Assembly (NCBI GenBank): GCA_013821455.1
Contig: JACDGS010000040.1
Coordinates: 1 to 35,788 of the forward strand
From: Chthoniobacterales bacterium
GTDB lineage: Bacteria > Verrucomicrobiota > Verrucomicrobiia > Chthoniobacterales > UBA10450
Length of the DNA: 35,788 bases
Direction of reading: 5' to 3'
A program made the position numbers and the translations under genes. Numbering within the stretch: position 1 is the stretch's first letter; every line of letters begins with the position of its first letter. This document shows, one piece after another, positions 25,715-33,423 of this stretch. The notes beneath the pieces were generated by a model. It saw nothing but the letters and a program-made list of their open reading frames with translations. It did no database searches and had not been told where the DNA came from.

Positions 25715-27412
25715 TTAGGCCACACTTGGTCCATGCAGGAATGTTTTTTCCAAAACCGCAGATAAGCCGAAGACTACCAGGCATCCGAGCAGATTATACC
25801 AGAGATATCCGATCGAAGTGCTGTAGAACAAAACCAGCACCAGCGTTTGCGCGAAAAGCGCGGCGACAAAGACCGCAGTCCCACGGACGAAGGGAAGAAA
25901 GAACGCAACCAGAAAAATCCCCAGGATGCTGCCGTAGAAGATCGAGCCAAGAATGTTAATCGCCTGAATGAGGTTTTCGACGAGGTTGGCAAAAAGCGCG
26001 AAGGAGATAGCTATAGCGCCCCAAGCCGCAGTCATCACTTTCGAGATCAGGAGATAGTGCGCTTCACTCGCCTCCGGATAGAGCAGCGGACGGTAAAAAT
26101 CGACCACCGTGGTCGAGCCCAAAGCATTTAGCTCGGAAGCACTGGAGGACATACCCGCACAAAAGATAACTGCGACCAGCAGGCCTATGATTCCATGAGG
26201 CAGGTAATTTAGCACGAAGGTGATGAAGACGTAGTCCGCATCGCTGGTATCGGCCCTGGGATCGACCGCCTTTAAAGTTCGCTTCACTTCAGTTCGGATC
26301 GCTTCGAGTTCCTTTTGCGGTTGTAAGACCGCGCCCGTTGCGGCCGTGACCGCAGGCGCGGAATGCGAAGCCATCGCGCTGGTTAAGTTATGAACTGCTG
26401 TTTGCTTTCGCGCGAAGACTTCGTCATAGCGCGTCTGTAGAGAGGCGAGCTTGTCCGCCTGTGCGCTTTGCGTCGCGCGCACATAAGCCGGCTTATTAAA
26501 AAAGATCGGTGGCTTCTCGAACTGAAAGAAGATGAAAACCATGACTCCGGTGAGAAGGATGAAGAATTGCATCGGAATCTTAAGGACCGCGTTGAAGAGC
26601 AGACCAAACCGGCCGGCCGCGAGCGAGCCGCCCGCAAGATAACGTTGCACCTGCGATTGGTCCGTTCCGAAGTAAGAGAGCGCAAGAAAGAACCCGCCTA
26701 ACAATCCCGACCAGAAGGTATAACGCCGTTGGAAATCTAACGAGAAATCGACGGCCTGGAGCTTACCCATCTTCCCGGCGACCGCGATCGCCTGAAGAAA
26801 GGAAAAATCCGGCGGCAGCCGATGCAGAATCATTCCGAAAGCGACTCCCATCCCCGCGAGGATCACCGCCATCTGCCACTTTTGCGTATGACTTACCGCC
26901 GTCGTCCCGCCTGTCGCCGTGTAAATCACGACAAAGAGACCGGCCAGGATGATCGTGAGACGTAGATTCCAGCCGAGCAAAGCGGAAAGAATGATCGCGG
27001 GCGCATAAATGGTAATCCCAGCAGCCAACCCCCGTTGCAGGAGAAAGAGGAATGCGCCTAACAATCGCGTCTTCTGATCGAAACGTTGCCCCAGGTACTC
27101 ATAGGCTGTAACGACCTTTAGCCGATGGTAAATCGGAAGAAAGACCGCGCAGACAACTATGAGCGCGAAAGGCAACCCAAAGTAATTCTGCACAAAGCCC
27201 ATCCCACTTTCGTAGGCCTGCCCAGGAGTGGAAAGAAAAGTAATCGCGCTCGCCTGCGTGGCCATGACCGACAGACCGATTGTGCCCCAGCGAATGCTGG
27301 CGTCTCCACGCAGATAGTGATCCAGGTCGTGATCCGCCCGGGTTTTCCACCAACCGTAAAGCGCAATCGCGAGCAGCGTGCCGAAGAGCACCGCGTAGTC
27401 GAGCGCGCTCAC
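25715..27412 (-). CDS. Sodium:solute symporter (SSS family)
   Basis: A 565-residue membrane transporter with about 13 hydrophobic segments of the SSS (sodium/glucose-type) family. Recognisable parts are YYLRG-like HYLRGDASIRWGTIGLSVMATQASAITFLSTPG, GLPFALIVVCAVFLPIYHRL, TAYEYLGQRFD, and GGTTAVSHTQKWQM. A long polar insert lies at about 325-405 between two helices. The substrate is unknown. It begins at GTG 27412, sharing four bases (GTGA) with the stop of a tiny membrane gene upstream, and ends in a GCCTAACG motif three bases before the BshC-like ATG. In Bacteroidetes, as I recall, a similar symporter travels with bacillithiol genes and a large PIG-L protein, so it may serve that pathway. Confidence 0.9.
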   Translation of the reverse strand: MSALDYAVLFGTLLAIALYGWWKTRADHDLDHYLRGDASIRWGTIGLSVMATQASAITFLSTPGQAYESGMGFVQNYFGLPFALIVVCAVFLPIYHRLKVVTAYEYLGQRFDQKTRLLGAFLFLLQRGLAAGITIYAPAIILSALLGWNLRLTIILAGLFVVIYTATGGTTAVSHTQKWQMAVILAGMGVAFGMILHRLPPDFSFLQAIAVAGKMGKLQAVDFSLDFQRRYTFWSGLLGGFFLALSYFGTDQSQVQRYLAGGSLAAGRFGLLFNAVLKIPMQFFILLTGVMVFIFFQFEKPPIFFNKPAYVRATQSAQADKLASLQTRYDEVFARKQTAVHNLTSAMASHSAPAVTAATGAVLQPQKELEAIRTEVKRTLKAVDPRADTSDADYVFITFVLNYLPHGIIGLLVAVIFCAGMSSSASELNALGSTTVVDFYRPLLYPEASEAHYLLISKVMTAAWGAIAISFALFANLVENLIQAINILGSIFYGSILGIFLVAFFLPFVRGTAVFVAALFAQTLVLVLFYSTSIGYLWYNLLGCLVVFGLSAVLEKTFLHGPSVA

Positions 27413-27552
27413 GAGAAATAGCGGCCGACAAAGTAGAACAACGCCACCTCCACGACAAAGATGGCGACAATCGTGACGTAGGCATTGCGCCAACTGCCAA
27501 AAAGAGGGATCGCGGCCTCTGCTCCATCTACCGCGGTGGGCTCCCTTTTCAC
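27409..27552 (-). CDS. 47-residue single-span membrane protein upstream of the symporter
   Basis: Read from GTG 27552, this small gene encodes MKREPTAVDGAEAA, then a hydrophobic helix at about 24-42 (NAYVTIVAIFVVEVALFYFV) and a basic end GRYFS. The stop TGA overlaps the symporter GTG start as GTGA. That is strong support that both readings are real and translated together. AAAGGA just precedes the GTG, though only two bases away. It may be a small accessory subunit of the symporter. That role is inference from position only. The product is too short to assign to a family. Confidence 0.65.
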   Translation of the reverse strand: MKREPTAVDGAEAAIPLFGSWRNAYVTIVAIFVVEVALFYFVGRYFS

Positions 27553-27555
27553 AGT

Positions 27556-27571
27556 CCTTTACTCGTTAGGC
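27556..27571. repeat. Extended motif CCTTTACTCGTTAGGC, copy A
   Basis: One of three exact copies of this 16-mer. On the minus strand it reads GCCTAACGAGTAAAGG. There it provides the TAA stop of the PIN toxin gene and the AAAGG that precedes the small membrane gene, so one sequence ends one gene and leads into the next. Confidence 0.8.
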
Positions 27572-27988
27572 CGCGATGACCGACACTAGACTTTTGTCGT
27601 CTGCATGCATCGGCAGTCGGGAATCGAGAGTTACTACTCGACCGCGGTGACGCTTTGCCACCTGCACGAGGTAGGCATCGTTCACCTGCTGATGGCCGAG
27701 CGCTCTCAAATAGAGCGCGGGCTTGCTCGCTGCGGGCGAGGGCCAGAAGCGATGCTTTCTATGGCTGAGCAAGTCGCCCAAAAGCGCAGCCGCCTGCGAG
27801 GGCGTGACCGCCGCCGGCGTAAAGGCCGGATTAGAAGAAAGCCTCACGAAACCAAGTTGCGTCACCGCACAACTCGCCCAGCCGTATTTGGCCTCGGCAT
27901 GAAACCAGCGATGCGCCGCGGCGTGGTGCTGATGGTTAGGCCAGGCGAGAGCGAGCAGGACATTCGTGTCGAGTAGGGCCGGCTTCAC
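27566..27988 (-). CDS. vapC: PIN-domain toxin (VapC-like ribonuclease)
   Basis: A 140-residue PIN-domain protein, the VapC type of toxin that cleaves RNA. Acidic metal-binding residues are Asp7 (LLDTNVLL), Asp104 (QVNDAYLV) and Asp122 (VVTLDSRL). The position of the usual second acidic residue holds Gln44 (AVTQLGFVRLSSNP), a substitution seen in this subfamily. It overlaps the ribbon-helix-helix antitoxin gene by four bases (ATGA), a standard toxin-antitoxin layout. The pair sits inside an otherwise metabolic operon, between the PIG-L and symporter genes. Its stop lies in a CGTTAGGC octamer. Activity and target cannot be deduced from sequence alone. Confidence 0.88.
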   Translation of the reverse strand: MKPALLDTNVLLALAWPNHQHHAAAHRWFHAEAKYGWASCAVTQLGFVRLSSNPAFTPAAVTPSQAAALLGDLLSHRKHRFWPSPAASKPALYLRALGHQQVNDAYLVQVAKRHRGRVVTLDSRLPMHADDKSLVSVIAA

Positions 27989-28215
27989 GTTGCATCATCG
28001 GCCAAAAGTTTCTGTGCTCGATTAGTCGGGATGATCGGCGCGTCCGGCCGGACTTGGAACACCGGCAGGCCATTTTTGCGAGAACACGTCGCGTCAACTT
28101 TAAGTCCGCGTCGCGCAAGCTGCGATAAGACCTGCCCTAACTTCTTCCCGGAAGAAGCTGCCAGGGCCTTCGCCGCTTCGAAGACATCGTCGTCCAAAGA
28201 TAAGGTGGTGCGCAC
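27985..28215 (-). CDS. vapB: Ribbon-helix-helix antitoxin (VapB-like)
   Basis: A 76-residue protein starting (V)RTTLSLDDDVFEAAKALAASSGKKLGQVLSQLARRGL, a typical ribbon-helix-helix DNA-binding domain at residues 1-40. The C-terminal part (about 45-76, GLPVFQVRPDAPIIPTNRAQKLL) is the likely toxin-wrapping tail. It should neutralise VapC and repress its own promoter. I chose GTG 28215 because the domain begins there. A TTG at 28251 would overlap the PIG-L stop by four bases and add 12 residues that encode an 8-bp tandem repeat, so that longer start is less likely but possible. It overlaps vapC by four bases. Confidence 0.82.
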   Translation of the reverse strand: MRTTLSLDDDVFEAAKALAASSGKKLGQVLSQLARRGLKVDATCSRKNGLPVFQVRPDAPIIPTNRAQKLLADDAT

Positions 28216-28217
28216 GA

Positions 28218-28241
28218 TTGATACGTTGATACGTTGATACC
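28218..28241. repeat. Three tandem 8-bp units before vapB (TTGATACG, TTGATACG, TTGATACC)
   Basis: Three direct 8-base units lie immediately upstream of the chosen vapB start. Ribbon-helix-helix antitoxins often bind short tandem sites at about this period, so this is a candidate autoregulatory operator. It could also be coding sequence if translation starts at TTG 28251. Confidence 0.6.
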
Positions 28242-28247
28242 CAGATG

Positions 28248-30728
28248 TCAATTCGGATGCCCTAATGAAATCATGTTGGCAAAAATACGATAAGCACCCG
28301 GCACGCCCGCAGGCAGCTCACGAAACCAGGAATAGCTCGTGTAAATGAACCACCCTTTACCACTCCGGGTCACGAGGAGTCCGCTACTGAGCGGTTTTTC
28401 CCCTGGGTCGTTACAGGAGAGAATAGGCGTCCAGGCCACATCCCATTGGCTGGGAAAGTAAAGGCCCCGCTCCTGCACCCAGCCTTTAAAATCTTCCGCC
28501 GTGATCTTGTTCGGAAAATTCATCGCCGGATGGTCCGCTGCAAGGATACGAACTTTCGCCGTCTCATCGGTGATGCGGTCGTGAGAGACAGTTAGTGGAT
28601 GAGGAAGCTGGTCGAGTTTCGGGCCGGGCGTGGTATTATACTGTACCAGCACGACACCCCCACTCTGCGCGTATGCGAGTAGCTCGCGAGACCAGGCGTC
28701 CACCCGACTCGGATGCACGTTATAGGTGCGCACACCCAGCACCACCGCGTCGAACTGCGCGAGGGTCTGGGATTTTATTTCGCTCTCGTCCAGGATGGTG
28801 ACTTCAGAGCCTATTTCGCGCAGGCACCCAGGAATAGCATCGCCGGCGCCGGGAATGTATCCGACTTTTCGCGCTTTGTTTTCGATGCTCGCCCTAACGA
28901 GTCTAGCTTGCGCTGGTGAGATAAGTGTCTGCGGCTCGAGGTGCGGATACTCTATCCGCTGTATGCCAAATGCCTCCTTTGTCCCCGCGTCGGAAGTGAG
29001 GATAGCTTTTAACATTCCTTCTCCGGAAGAGGGCGGAGGCGTCAGTTGGAAGTTACAGCTCGTTTCGCTCAAAGCTCCGAAGAGCTTTACCGGAACTGAA
29101 GACGGTTCCACTTTCCAACCCGCTGGAGCTTTTAGGGAGACGTTGCCGTTAAAATCCGCGGTCGACGCGATGACTCGGACGGTGATTGACTTAGCTTGCT
29201 CGTTACCGAAAACAAAGACCGGTTGGGGTAACTCAACAAAAGCTGCCGGCGCGATGACCAGCGGTTCACTGACTTCGCCTGCGACGCGATCTACTTTACG
29301 GTAGCGCGGCGCCAGAGAGTAAGTGATCTCTTCCCCACCCACCTGCAATGTTACATCTACCGGAAATGGTGGCGGGTTTTCCGGACGGCCGATAAGTGTT
29401 TGCTCCGCGACGGTGTAAGTGCCCACTGTCCCGGGCGTGCGTAACCAATAAGGCTCCGAATAGGGCAGGTCTTTCGGCAGAGCGACGGTAACTGTCTCAG
29501 TCGTTACTTCGTTAGGCACTAGCGCAGCCATCACCGGCGACTTGATTTGCACGGCCATGGGCGAACGATTTACCGCTTCGATCCGCATCGTTAGGTTAGC
29601 GCCCGGTTGCGCGGCGGGCTTTTCCGTGATGGCCTCGAGATGCAACCCGAGGCAGGCGCCGATAATGCCATCGAGTTCCGCGCGCTTTTGCGTCACCCAT
29701 GGGTCATCGCCCAAGTCGCGCAAAGACTTGCGTAGCTCCAACAAAGCCGGCACGGAGGCGGAAGGTTGCGTCGCATCGTAGTCCTTTAGGATCGCGCGGA
29801 CCTGATCAGCTATTCCTATTCCATGCGGGACGCGGGACCAGGTCGTATTAATTCCCTCGGAAATGCTGCCATCTTCGACTGGTTTACCATCGAGAAACTT
29901 GAAATACTCCTTGCGCTCTCCGCGATTCACTTCCACACCGAAACCCTGGCTCTTATGCATGCTGCGACTGGCCGCGGCTATCTCTGGATAAGACTTACCG
30001 GCGAGCGGTTGATAACCACCTGCTTCCAGGCTGATCAGACCATCAGTGTCGGCTGGCTCGGTGCGAGAGTTACCGCGCAATCCTTGCCATGAATTCCAAA
30101 GCAAGCGTGCTGGTTGCCACGTTTGCGCAAACTTTAACTGTTCGGGAAAACGCTTCGGGTCAGCCGCGGCGCGGAATGCTTCACTCGTTAGGCGAGCCGA
30201 AGCGGTGTGGTGCCCATGCGTATCGCTATCTTCGGTGGGGAAGCGAGTCACTACGAGATCTGGCCGAAACTCCCGGATCACCCAGGTCACGTCCGCGAGA
30301 ATTTTCTCCCGGTCCCAGATGCGCAACGTCTCCTCGGCGGATTTCGAGAAACCGAAATCGTTGGCACGGGTAAAGAACTGCCGGCCGTGGTCGATCTTGC
30401 GCGCCGCGAGCAGCTCCTGCGTGCGGATCACTCCGAGCTGATCGCGCAACTCGGGTCCGATCAAGTTCTGGCCGCCATCGCCGCGCGTGAGGGAAAGATA
30501 GGCCGTGTCATAGAGCGCTCCGTTCGCCCAATAGGCAATCAGGTTCGTATTCTCATCATCGGGATGAGCCGCGACGTAGAGAACGCGGCCGAGCACGTTG
30601 AGCTTCTGGAGGGCGAGCCGGATTTGCGCGGAATCCATCTCGCGCGGCGCCTCCACCGCTGGCGCATTTCCACTGAGACTGATCGTAGCAAATAAAGCGG
30701 CCATAAGAATGCGGACAAGATGTGACAT
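28248..30728 (-). CDS. Large secreted PIG-L/LmbE-like deacetylase with C-terminal GATase-like domain
   Basis: An 826-residue protein. A signal peptide covers about 1-26 (ILMAALFATISLSGNAPAVEA). The PIG-L/LmbE N-acetylglucosamine deacetylase domain is at about 45-260. Its zinc site is AHPDDEN (His55, Asp57, Asp58) and HGHH (171-174). A middle region of beta-type modules follows. The C-terminal domain (about 640-820) resembles a class I glutamine-amidotransferase-like fold (FDAVVLGVRTYNVHP, GGVVLVQYNTTPG). PIG-L enzymes include BshB, which deacetylates GlcNAc-malate. This one, however, is exported and much larger than the 230-residue BshB, so its substrate is more likely an extracellular sugar. 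It leads the array PIG-L, vapBC, small membrane protein, symporter, BshC-like, bshA. Confidence 0.85.
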   Translation of the reverse strand: MSHLVRILMAALFATISLSGNAPAVEAPREMDSAQIRLALQKLNVLGRVLYVAAHPDDENTNLIAYWANGALYDTAYLSLTRGDGGQNLIGPELRDQLGVIRTQELLAARKIDHGRQFFTRANDFGFSKSAEETLRIWDREKILADVTWVIREFRPDLVVTRFPTEDSDTHGHHTASARLTSEAFRAAADPKRFPEQLKFAQTWQPARLLWNSWQGLRGNSRTEPADTDGLISLEAGGYQPLAGKSYPEIAAASRSMHKSQGFGVEVNRGERKEYFKFLDGKPVEDGSISEGINTTWSRVPHGIGIADQVRAILKDYDATQPSASVPALLELRKSLRDLGDDPWVTQKRAELDGIIGACLGLHLEAITEKPAAQPGANLTMRIEAVNRSPMAVQIKSPVMAALVPNEVTTETVTVALPKDLPYSEPYWLRTPGTVGTYTVAEQTLIGRPENPPPFPVDVTLQVGGEEITYSLAPRYRKVDRVAGEVSEPLVIAPAAFVELPQPVFVFGNEQAKSITVRVIASTADFNGNVSLKAPAGWKVEPSSVPVKLFGALSETSCNFQLTPPPSSGEGMLKAILTSDAGTKEAFGIQRIEYPHLEPQTLISPAQARLVRASIENKARKVGYIPGAGDAIPGCLREIGSEVTILDESEIKSQTLAQFDAVVLGVRTYNVHPSRVDAWSRELLAYAQSGGVVLVQYNTTPGPKLDQLPHPLTVSHDRITDETAKVRILAADHPAMNFPNKITAEDFKGWVQERGLYFPSQWDVAWTPILSCNDPGEKPLSSGLLVTRSGKGWFIYTSYSWFRELPAGVPGAYRIFANMISLGHPN

Positions 30729-30860
30729 GTGCGAAGATGCTTTTCCCGAGACGCACCCAAGAGAGGCGGTGACAGCGAGCGAGTCAAATTTCGCGGCGCA
30801 AGTGGAAGGCCGCGTTCAAAGAAAATATAACTAGCAACGACAGGACCGAGTTTTCAACGT

Positions 30861-30876
30861 CCTTTACTCGTTAGGC
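30861..30876. repeat. Extended motif CCTTTACTCGTTAGGC, copy B
   Basis: An exact copy of the 16-mer in the 169-base gap between the CPBP protease gene and the PIG-L gene, about 20 bases past the protease stop. The rest of this gap shows no gene. Confidence 0.8.
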
Positions 30877-30897
30877 CACAATCTCCGCGCCCTGGCG

Positions 30898-31692
30898 CTA
30901 GAAGAGCGGACCGACGACGTGCAGGACCAAATCGGCGGCGAAGTGAGCGAGCATCGCAGCTTCGAGCCCGCGCGCCCAGTAGAGATAGCCAAACCCGAGA
31001 GCGACAAAGGCGTTGAGGGAGATCACCGCGGTGACCACCGGAAAGGTGAGCGGGACGAGGTGAGCCGCGAGCGGAAGATGGCCCGCGCCAAAAGCCAGGG
31101 CGGCAACAAGGTTGGCAATCCAAAAGATAATGCGAGAACGCGCGGGATGACTCATGCGCGCGCATTTCCCGAAGAGCCAGAGCAAGAAGGAGAGGAAAAA
31201 GAGCCGCATCAACATTTCTTCGCAAAGACCACCGTAGAAACAGGCGAGAAATCTTTTCCAGAGCGGCATAACTCCTTCGGTCGCCACCGGCAAGCTAGCC
31301 AGCGGTGCGCCGATGGGGCTTCGAAGCAAGAGCAATGTCATTACTCCAAGTCCTACACCCGTTAGGCACGAGATTGCGACCAGGCGCGGGGAGATCGGAT
31401 AGCTCTTACGATAAAGCCATGCTTCCAGGATAGGCGCACCCAGTCCTAGTTTACGGGCGAACCATAACCCGAGGCCAATCGCGATACTGAAATTCGTGAC
31501 TCCCTGGATGAGTGCCAGGATAGGAAGGGGCAGTGGGAGCGGCTTGAGGGTAAGAGTGGATGAGGCCAGAACCGCGCTAAGATACGGCAGCACAGCCAGG
31601 ACACCCAAAAGGGAGCAGAAAAGAAGAAAGAAGAAGAGCCGCCAGGGATAACCGTTCTTTTTTTCTTCCAGAAGAGTCTCCGCTTGCGCCAC
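30898..31692 (-). CDS. CPBP-family intramembrane metalloprotease
   Basis: A 264-residue polytopic membrane protein with about eight hydrophobic segments. The CPBP (CaaX protease and bacteriocin-processing, ABI) motifs are visible: CEEMLMRLFF (the EExxxR motif), FGAGHLP (the FxxxH motif), and LAHFAADLVLHV with a further histidine at the C-terminus. These residues form the glutamate/histidine active site of the family. The substrate is unknown. The ATG at 31692 is followed by an acidic and lysine-rich cytoplasmic stretch before the first helix. It is separated from PIG-L by 169 bases, so it may have its own promoter, though both face the same way. Confidence 0.87.
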   Translation of the reverse strand: MAQAETLLEEKKNGYPWRLFFFLLFCSLLGVLAVLPYLSAVLASSTLTLKPLPLPLPILALIQGVTNFSIAIGLGLWFARKLGLGAPILEAWLYRKSYPISPRLVAISCLTGVGLGVMTLLLLRSPIGAPLASLPVATEGVMPLWKRFLACFYGGLCEEMLMRLFFLSFLLWLFGKCARMSHPARSRIIFWIANLVAALAFGAGHLPLAAHLVPLTFPVVTAVISLNAFVALGFGYLYWARGLEAAMLAHFAADLVLHVVGPLF

Positions 31693-31737
31693 GATTGAAG
31701 TTATCTCTTAGCCTTAATCAAGCAAGGGTGCGTCGTC

Positions 31738-31788
31738 GAGGATCCTCGGGGGGTTCCTCGACTTCGCTGCGCTTCGCTCGGGATGACA
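31738..31788. repeat. Half copy of the intergenic inverted-repeat element, copy 5
   Basis: Only the right part is seen: CCTCGACTTCGCTGCGCTTCGC then TCGGGATGACA, matching the ends of copies 2 and 4. The left end with TGTCATCC is absent, so it is likely a truncated copy. It lies between the protease and the PagL-like gene. Confidence 0.6.
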
Positions 31789-31848
31789 AGCTTTTGAGCC
31801 GCGGCTTGAACCTAGCTCTGGAATTCTGCTCTGAGACTCTATCCTGGC

Positions 31849-32487
31849 TTAAAAAGAGAAACCAAACCCCAGGTCACCGCCGAGAGAATCGACGCCGCCA
31901 TTAGGCGACTTAATCGAAGCGTTCGAAATATGACGATAGCCCGCTTCCATGAGGAGGGACCAATGACGATTGATCGGAATACGCAAACCGCCGCCACCTT
32001 GCAAGTTGAACTCCACCGGTAAACTAACTAACCCGCGAGATCCTTTCTGATCGATGTCGGTATAGACTCCGCCGCCTCCGATTTGAAAATAGGGAATAAC
32101 CCGCGCGCCCGGACGAAAGAAGTTATAGCGAATAAAGATGGTCGCGCCGGCAGTGACACTACCTGGGCCTTCAAAGATAGGACCGCCAAAAACCTCACCC
32201 AGGAACTCAGAGTTACCCGCGAAGAAACCAGTCCCATGCGGATTGCTCAGCATAACTCCAAGTCTCAGACTATCCACCGCGAGATCGATCGTAGATCCGC
32301 CATTATCGCCGCGGTCGAAAAAGAAAAAGGCGCCCGTGACGTTTTCTAATTCCAAGGAACCTTTGGCGAAGCCATCCACCCGCGTGTCGCGCAGAGATAG
32401 CTCCTGCGCCTGCTCCGTTCCAGCCTGCGCCGCGGTCGATAGAAGAAGTGTTAGTGCGGAGGCGAAGGAAAGTAAGACTTTAGTCAT
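31849..32487 (-). CDS. Outer-membrane acyloxyacyl hydrolase (PagL-like)
   Basis: A 212-residue protein with a signal peptide (about 1-22, AAQA) followed by alternating hydrophobic beta strands of an eight-stranded barrel, ending in phenylalanine as outer-membrane barrels do. Near the C-terminus is YRHISNASIKSPNGGVDSLG (residues 185-204), which matches the PagL HxSN...NGG motif with His186 and Ser188. The usual catalytic glutamate may be in LLMEAGYR or near NGG. PagL removes the 3-O acyl chain of lipid A and thereby remodels LPS. It is divergent from a DUF2911 gene, with 201 bases between them. Specificity for lipid A is inferred from family. Confidence 0.78.
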   Translation of the reverse strand: MTKVLLSFASALTLLLSTAAQAGTEQAQELSLRDTRVDGFAKGSLELENVTGAFFFFDRGDNGGSTIDLAVDSLRLGVMLSNPHGTGFFAGNSEFLGEVFGGPIFEGPGSVTAGATIFIRYNFFRPGARVIPYFQIGGGGVYTDIDQKGSRGLVSLPVEFNLQGGGGLRIPINRHWSLLMEAGYRHISNASIKSPNGGVDSLGGDLGFGFSF

Positions 32488-32688
32488 AGCCGCGGCGACG
32501 AAACTTTAGGTTAAGGCGGCTGTCAAACGGGGAACCAGCAGATAAGGATTTAACCTACGCGCACCTGCCCAGACCTTTCGTTTCGAACTGCCTTGCGGAG
32601 ATGGGAGCGCGACTGCCACGGGTTGCCTGCCTAGCCAGATTGCTTCGCATCTGGACGAAGGCCGAGAACCGTCCTAGCTTGCGCTCAG

Positions 32689-33246
32689 ATGAAACACTTC
32701 AAAATAACTTCGGCTATTGTCACGCTTCTGTTGTCCGCTTCCATTCCGTTGCACGCGCAGGAGAAAAAAAGGGTTAGTCCGCACGAAACGGTCTCGGCCA
32801 TGATTGATGGCGCGAAAATTTCGATCGTTTATGGCCGGCCCTTCACAAAGGATCCAAAGACGGGCGAGAAGAGGAAGATTTGGGGTGGCCTCGTTCCTTT
32901 CGAAAAATCGTGGCGGCTGGGCGCCGATGAAGCCACTTTGCTGACGACCGATCATGACCTGGACTTGGGCGGCACTAAGATCCCAACGGGCTCTTACTCG
33001 CTCTATCTGGTGCCGGCGGAAGGTTCCGCCTCACTGGTCGTCAACAAACAGACCGGCCAATGGGGGACCAAACACGACGAAAGCCAGGACTTTGCCAAGA
33101 TCGAGATGAAGAAAGAAGCGATGACCTCGGCGCTGGACCAATTCACCATCACGCTCGATAAGAATCGCGAGGGCCAGGGCGGCACGATGCGGCTAAAATG
33201 GGAGAATGCTATCTACTCGGTGTTGCTCAAGGTAGGGAACAGCTAG
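32689..33246 (+). CDS. DUF2911 secreted protein
   Basis: A 185-residue protein with a signal peptide (about 1-23, LLSASIPLHAQ). The DUF2911 domain spans the rest. Family landmarks are SIVYGRPFTKDPK, IWGGLVPFEKSWRLGADEATLLTTDHDLDLGG, IPTGSYSLYLVP and the C-terminal MRLKWENAIYSVLLKV. The function of DUF2911 is not known to me. Its length and secretion suggest a periplasmic protein. ATG 32689 places the signal peptide directly at the start. It has no operon partner. A strong hairpin lies 17 bases past the stop. Identification is confident at family level only. Confidence 0.85.
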   Translation: MKHFKITSAIVTLLLSASIPLHAQEKKRVSPHETVSAMIDGAKISIVYGRPFTKDPKTGEKRKIWGGLVPFEKSWRLGADEATLLTTDHDLDLGGTKIPTGSYSLYLVPAEGSASLVVNKQTGQWGTKHDESQDFAKIEMKKEAMTSALDQFTITLDKNREGQGGTMRLKWENAIYSVLLKVGNS

Positions 33247-33262
33247 TTTGCGGAGTCGCAGC

Positions 33263-33300
33263 AGGGAGTGCCTTTGGTGTTGAGGCTCGAGGCACTCCCT
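33263..33300 (+). terminator. Terminator-like hairpin after the DUF2911 gene
   Basis: AGGGAGTGCC (33263-33272) pairs perfectly with GGCACTCCCT (33291-33300), and an inner T-A pair can be added. It lies 17 bases after the stop. There is no clear T-run after it, so it may be Rho-assisted or only a transcript-end stabiliser. Confidence 0.55.
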
Positions 33301-33334
33301 CTCTGGCTTTGCTGGGGCGTTTAGACTTCCTCTT

Positions 33335-33350
33335 CCTTTACTCGTTAGGC
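33335..33350. repeat. Extended motif CCTTTACTCGTTAGGC, copy C
   Basis: The third exact copy of the 16-mer, in the intergenic gap after the DUF2911 hairpin. A near copy is in bshA (24296-24311), and partial matches lie at 34255-34270 and 35082-35095. Confidence 0.8.
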
Positions 33351-33423
33351 TAAGGCCCTCCTGGACGAGGTGTAGCTCCACCCCTCGCGGGAAACCGTCT
33401 CATAAACAGAGAGAGAGACTGCG

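Noticed and set aside
28248-30728. PIG-L protein as the BshB deacetylase of bacillithiol synthesis
   Set aside because: It carries a signal peptide and is over three times the size of BshB, so it should act outside the cytoplasm. It is kept as a neighbour, not as the pathway enzyme.
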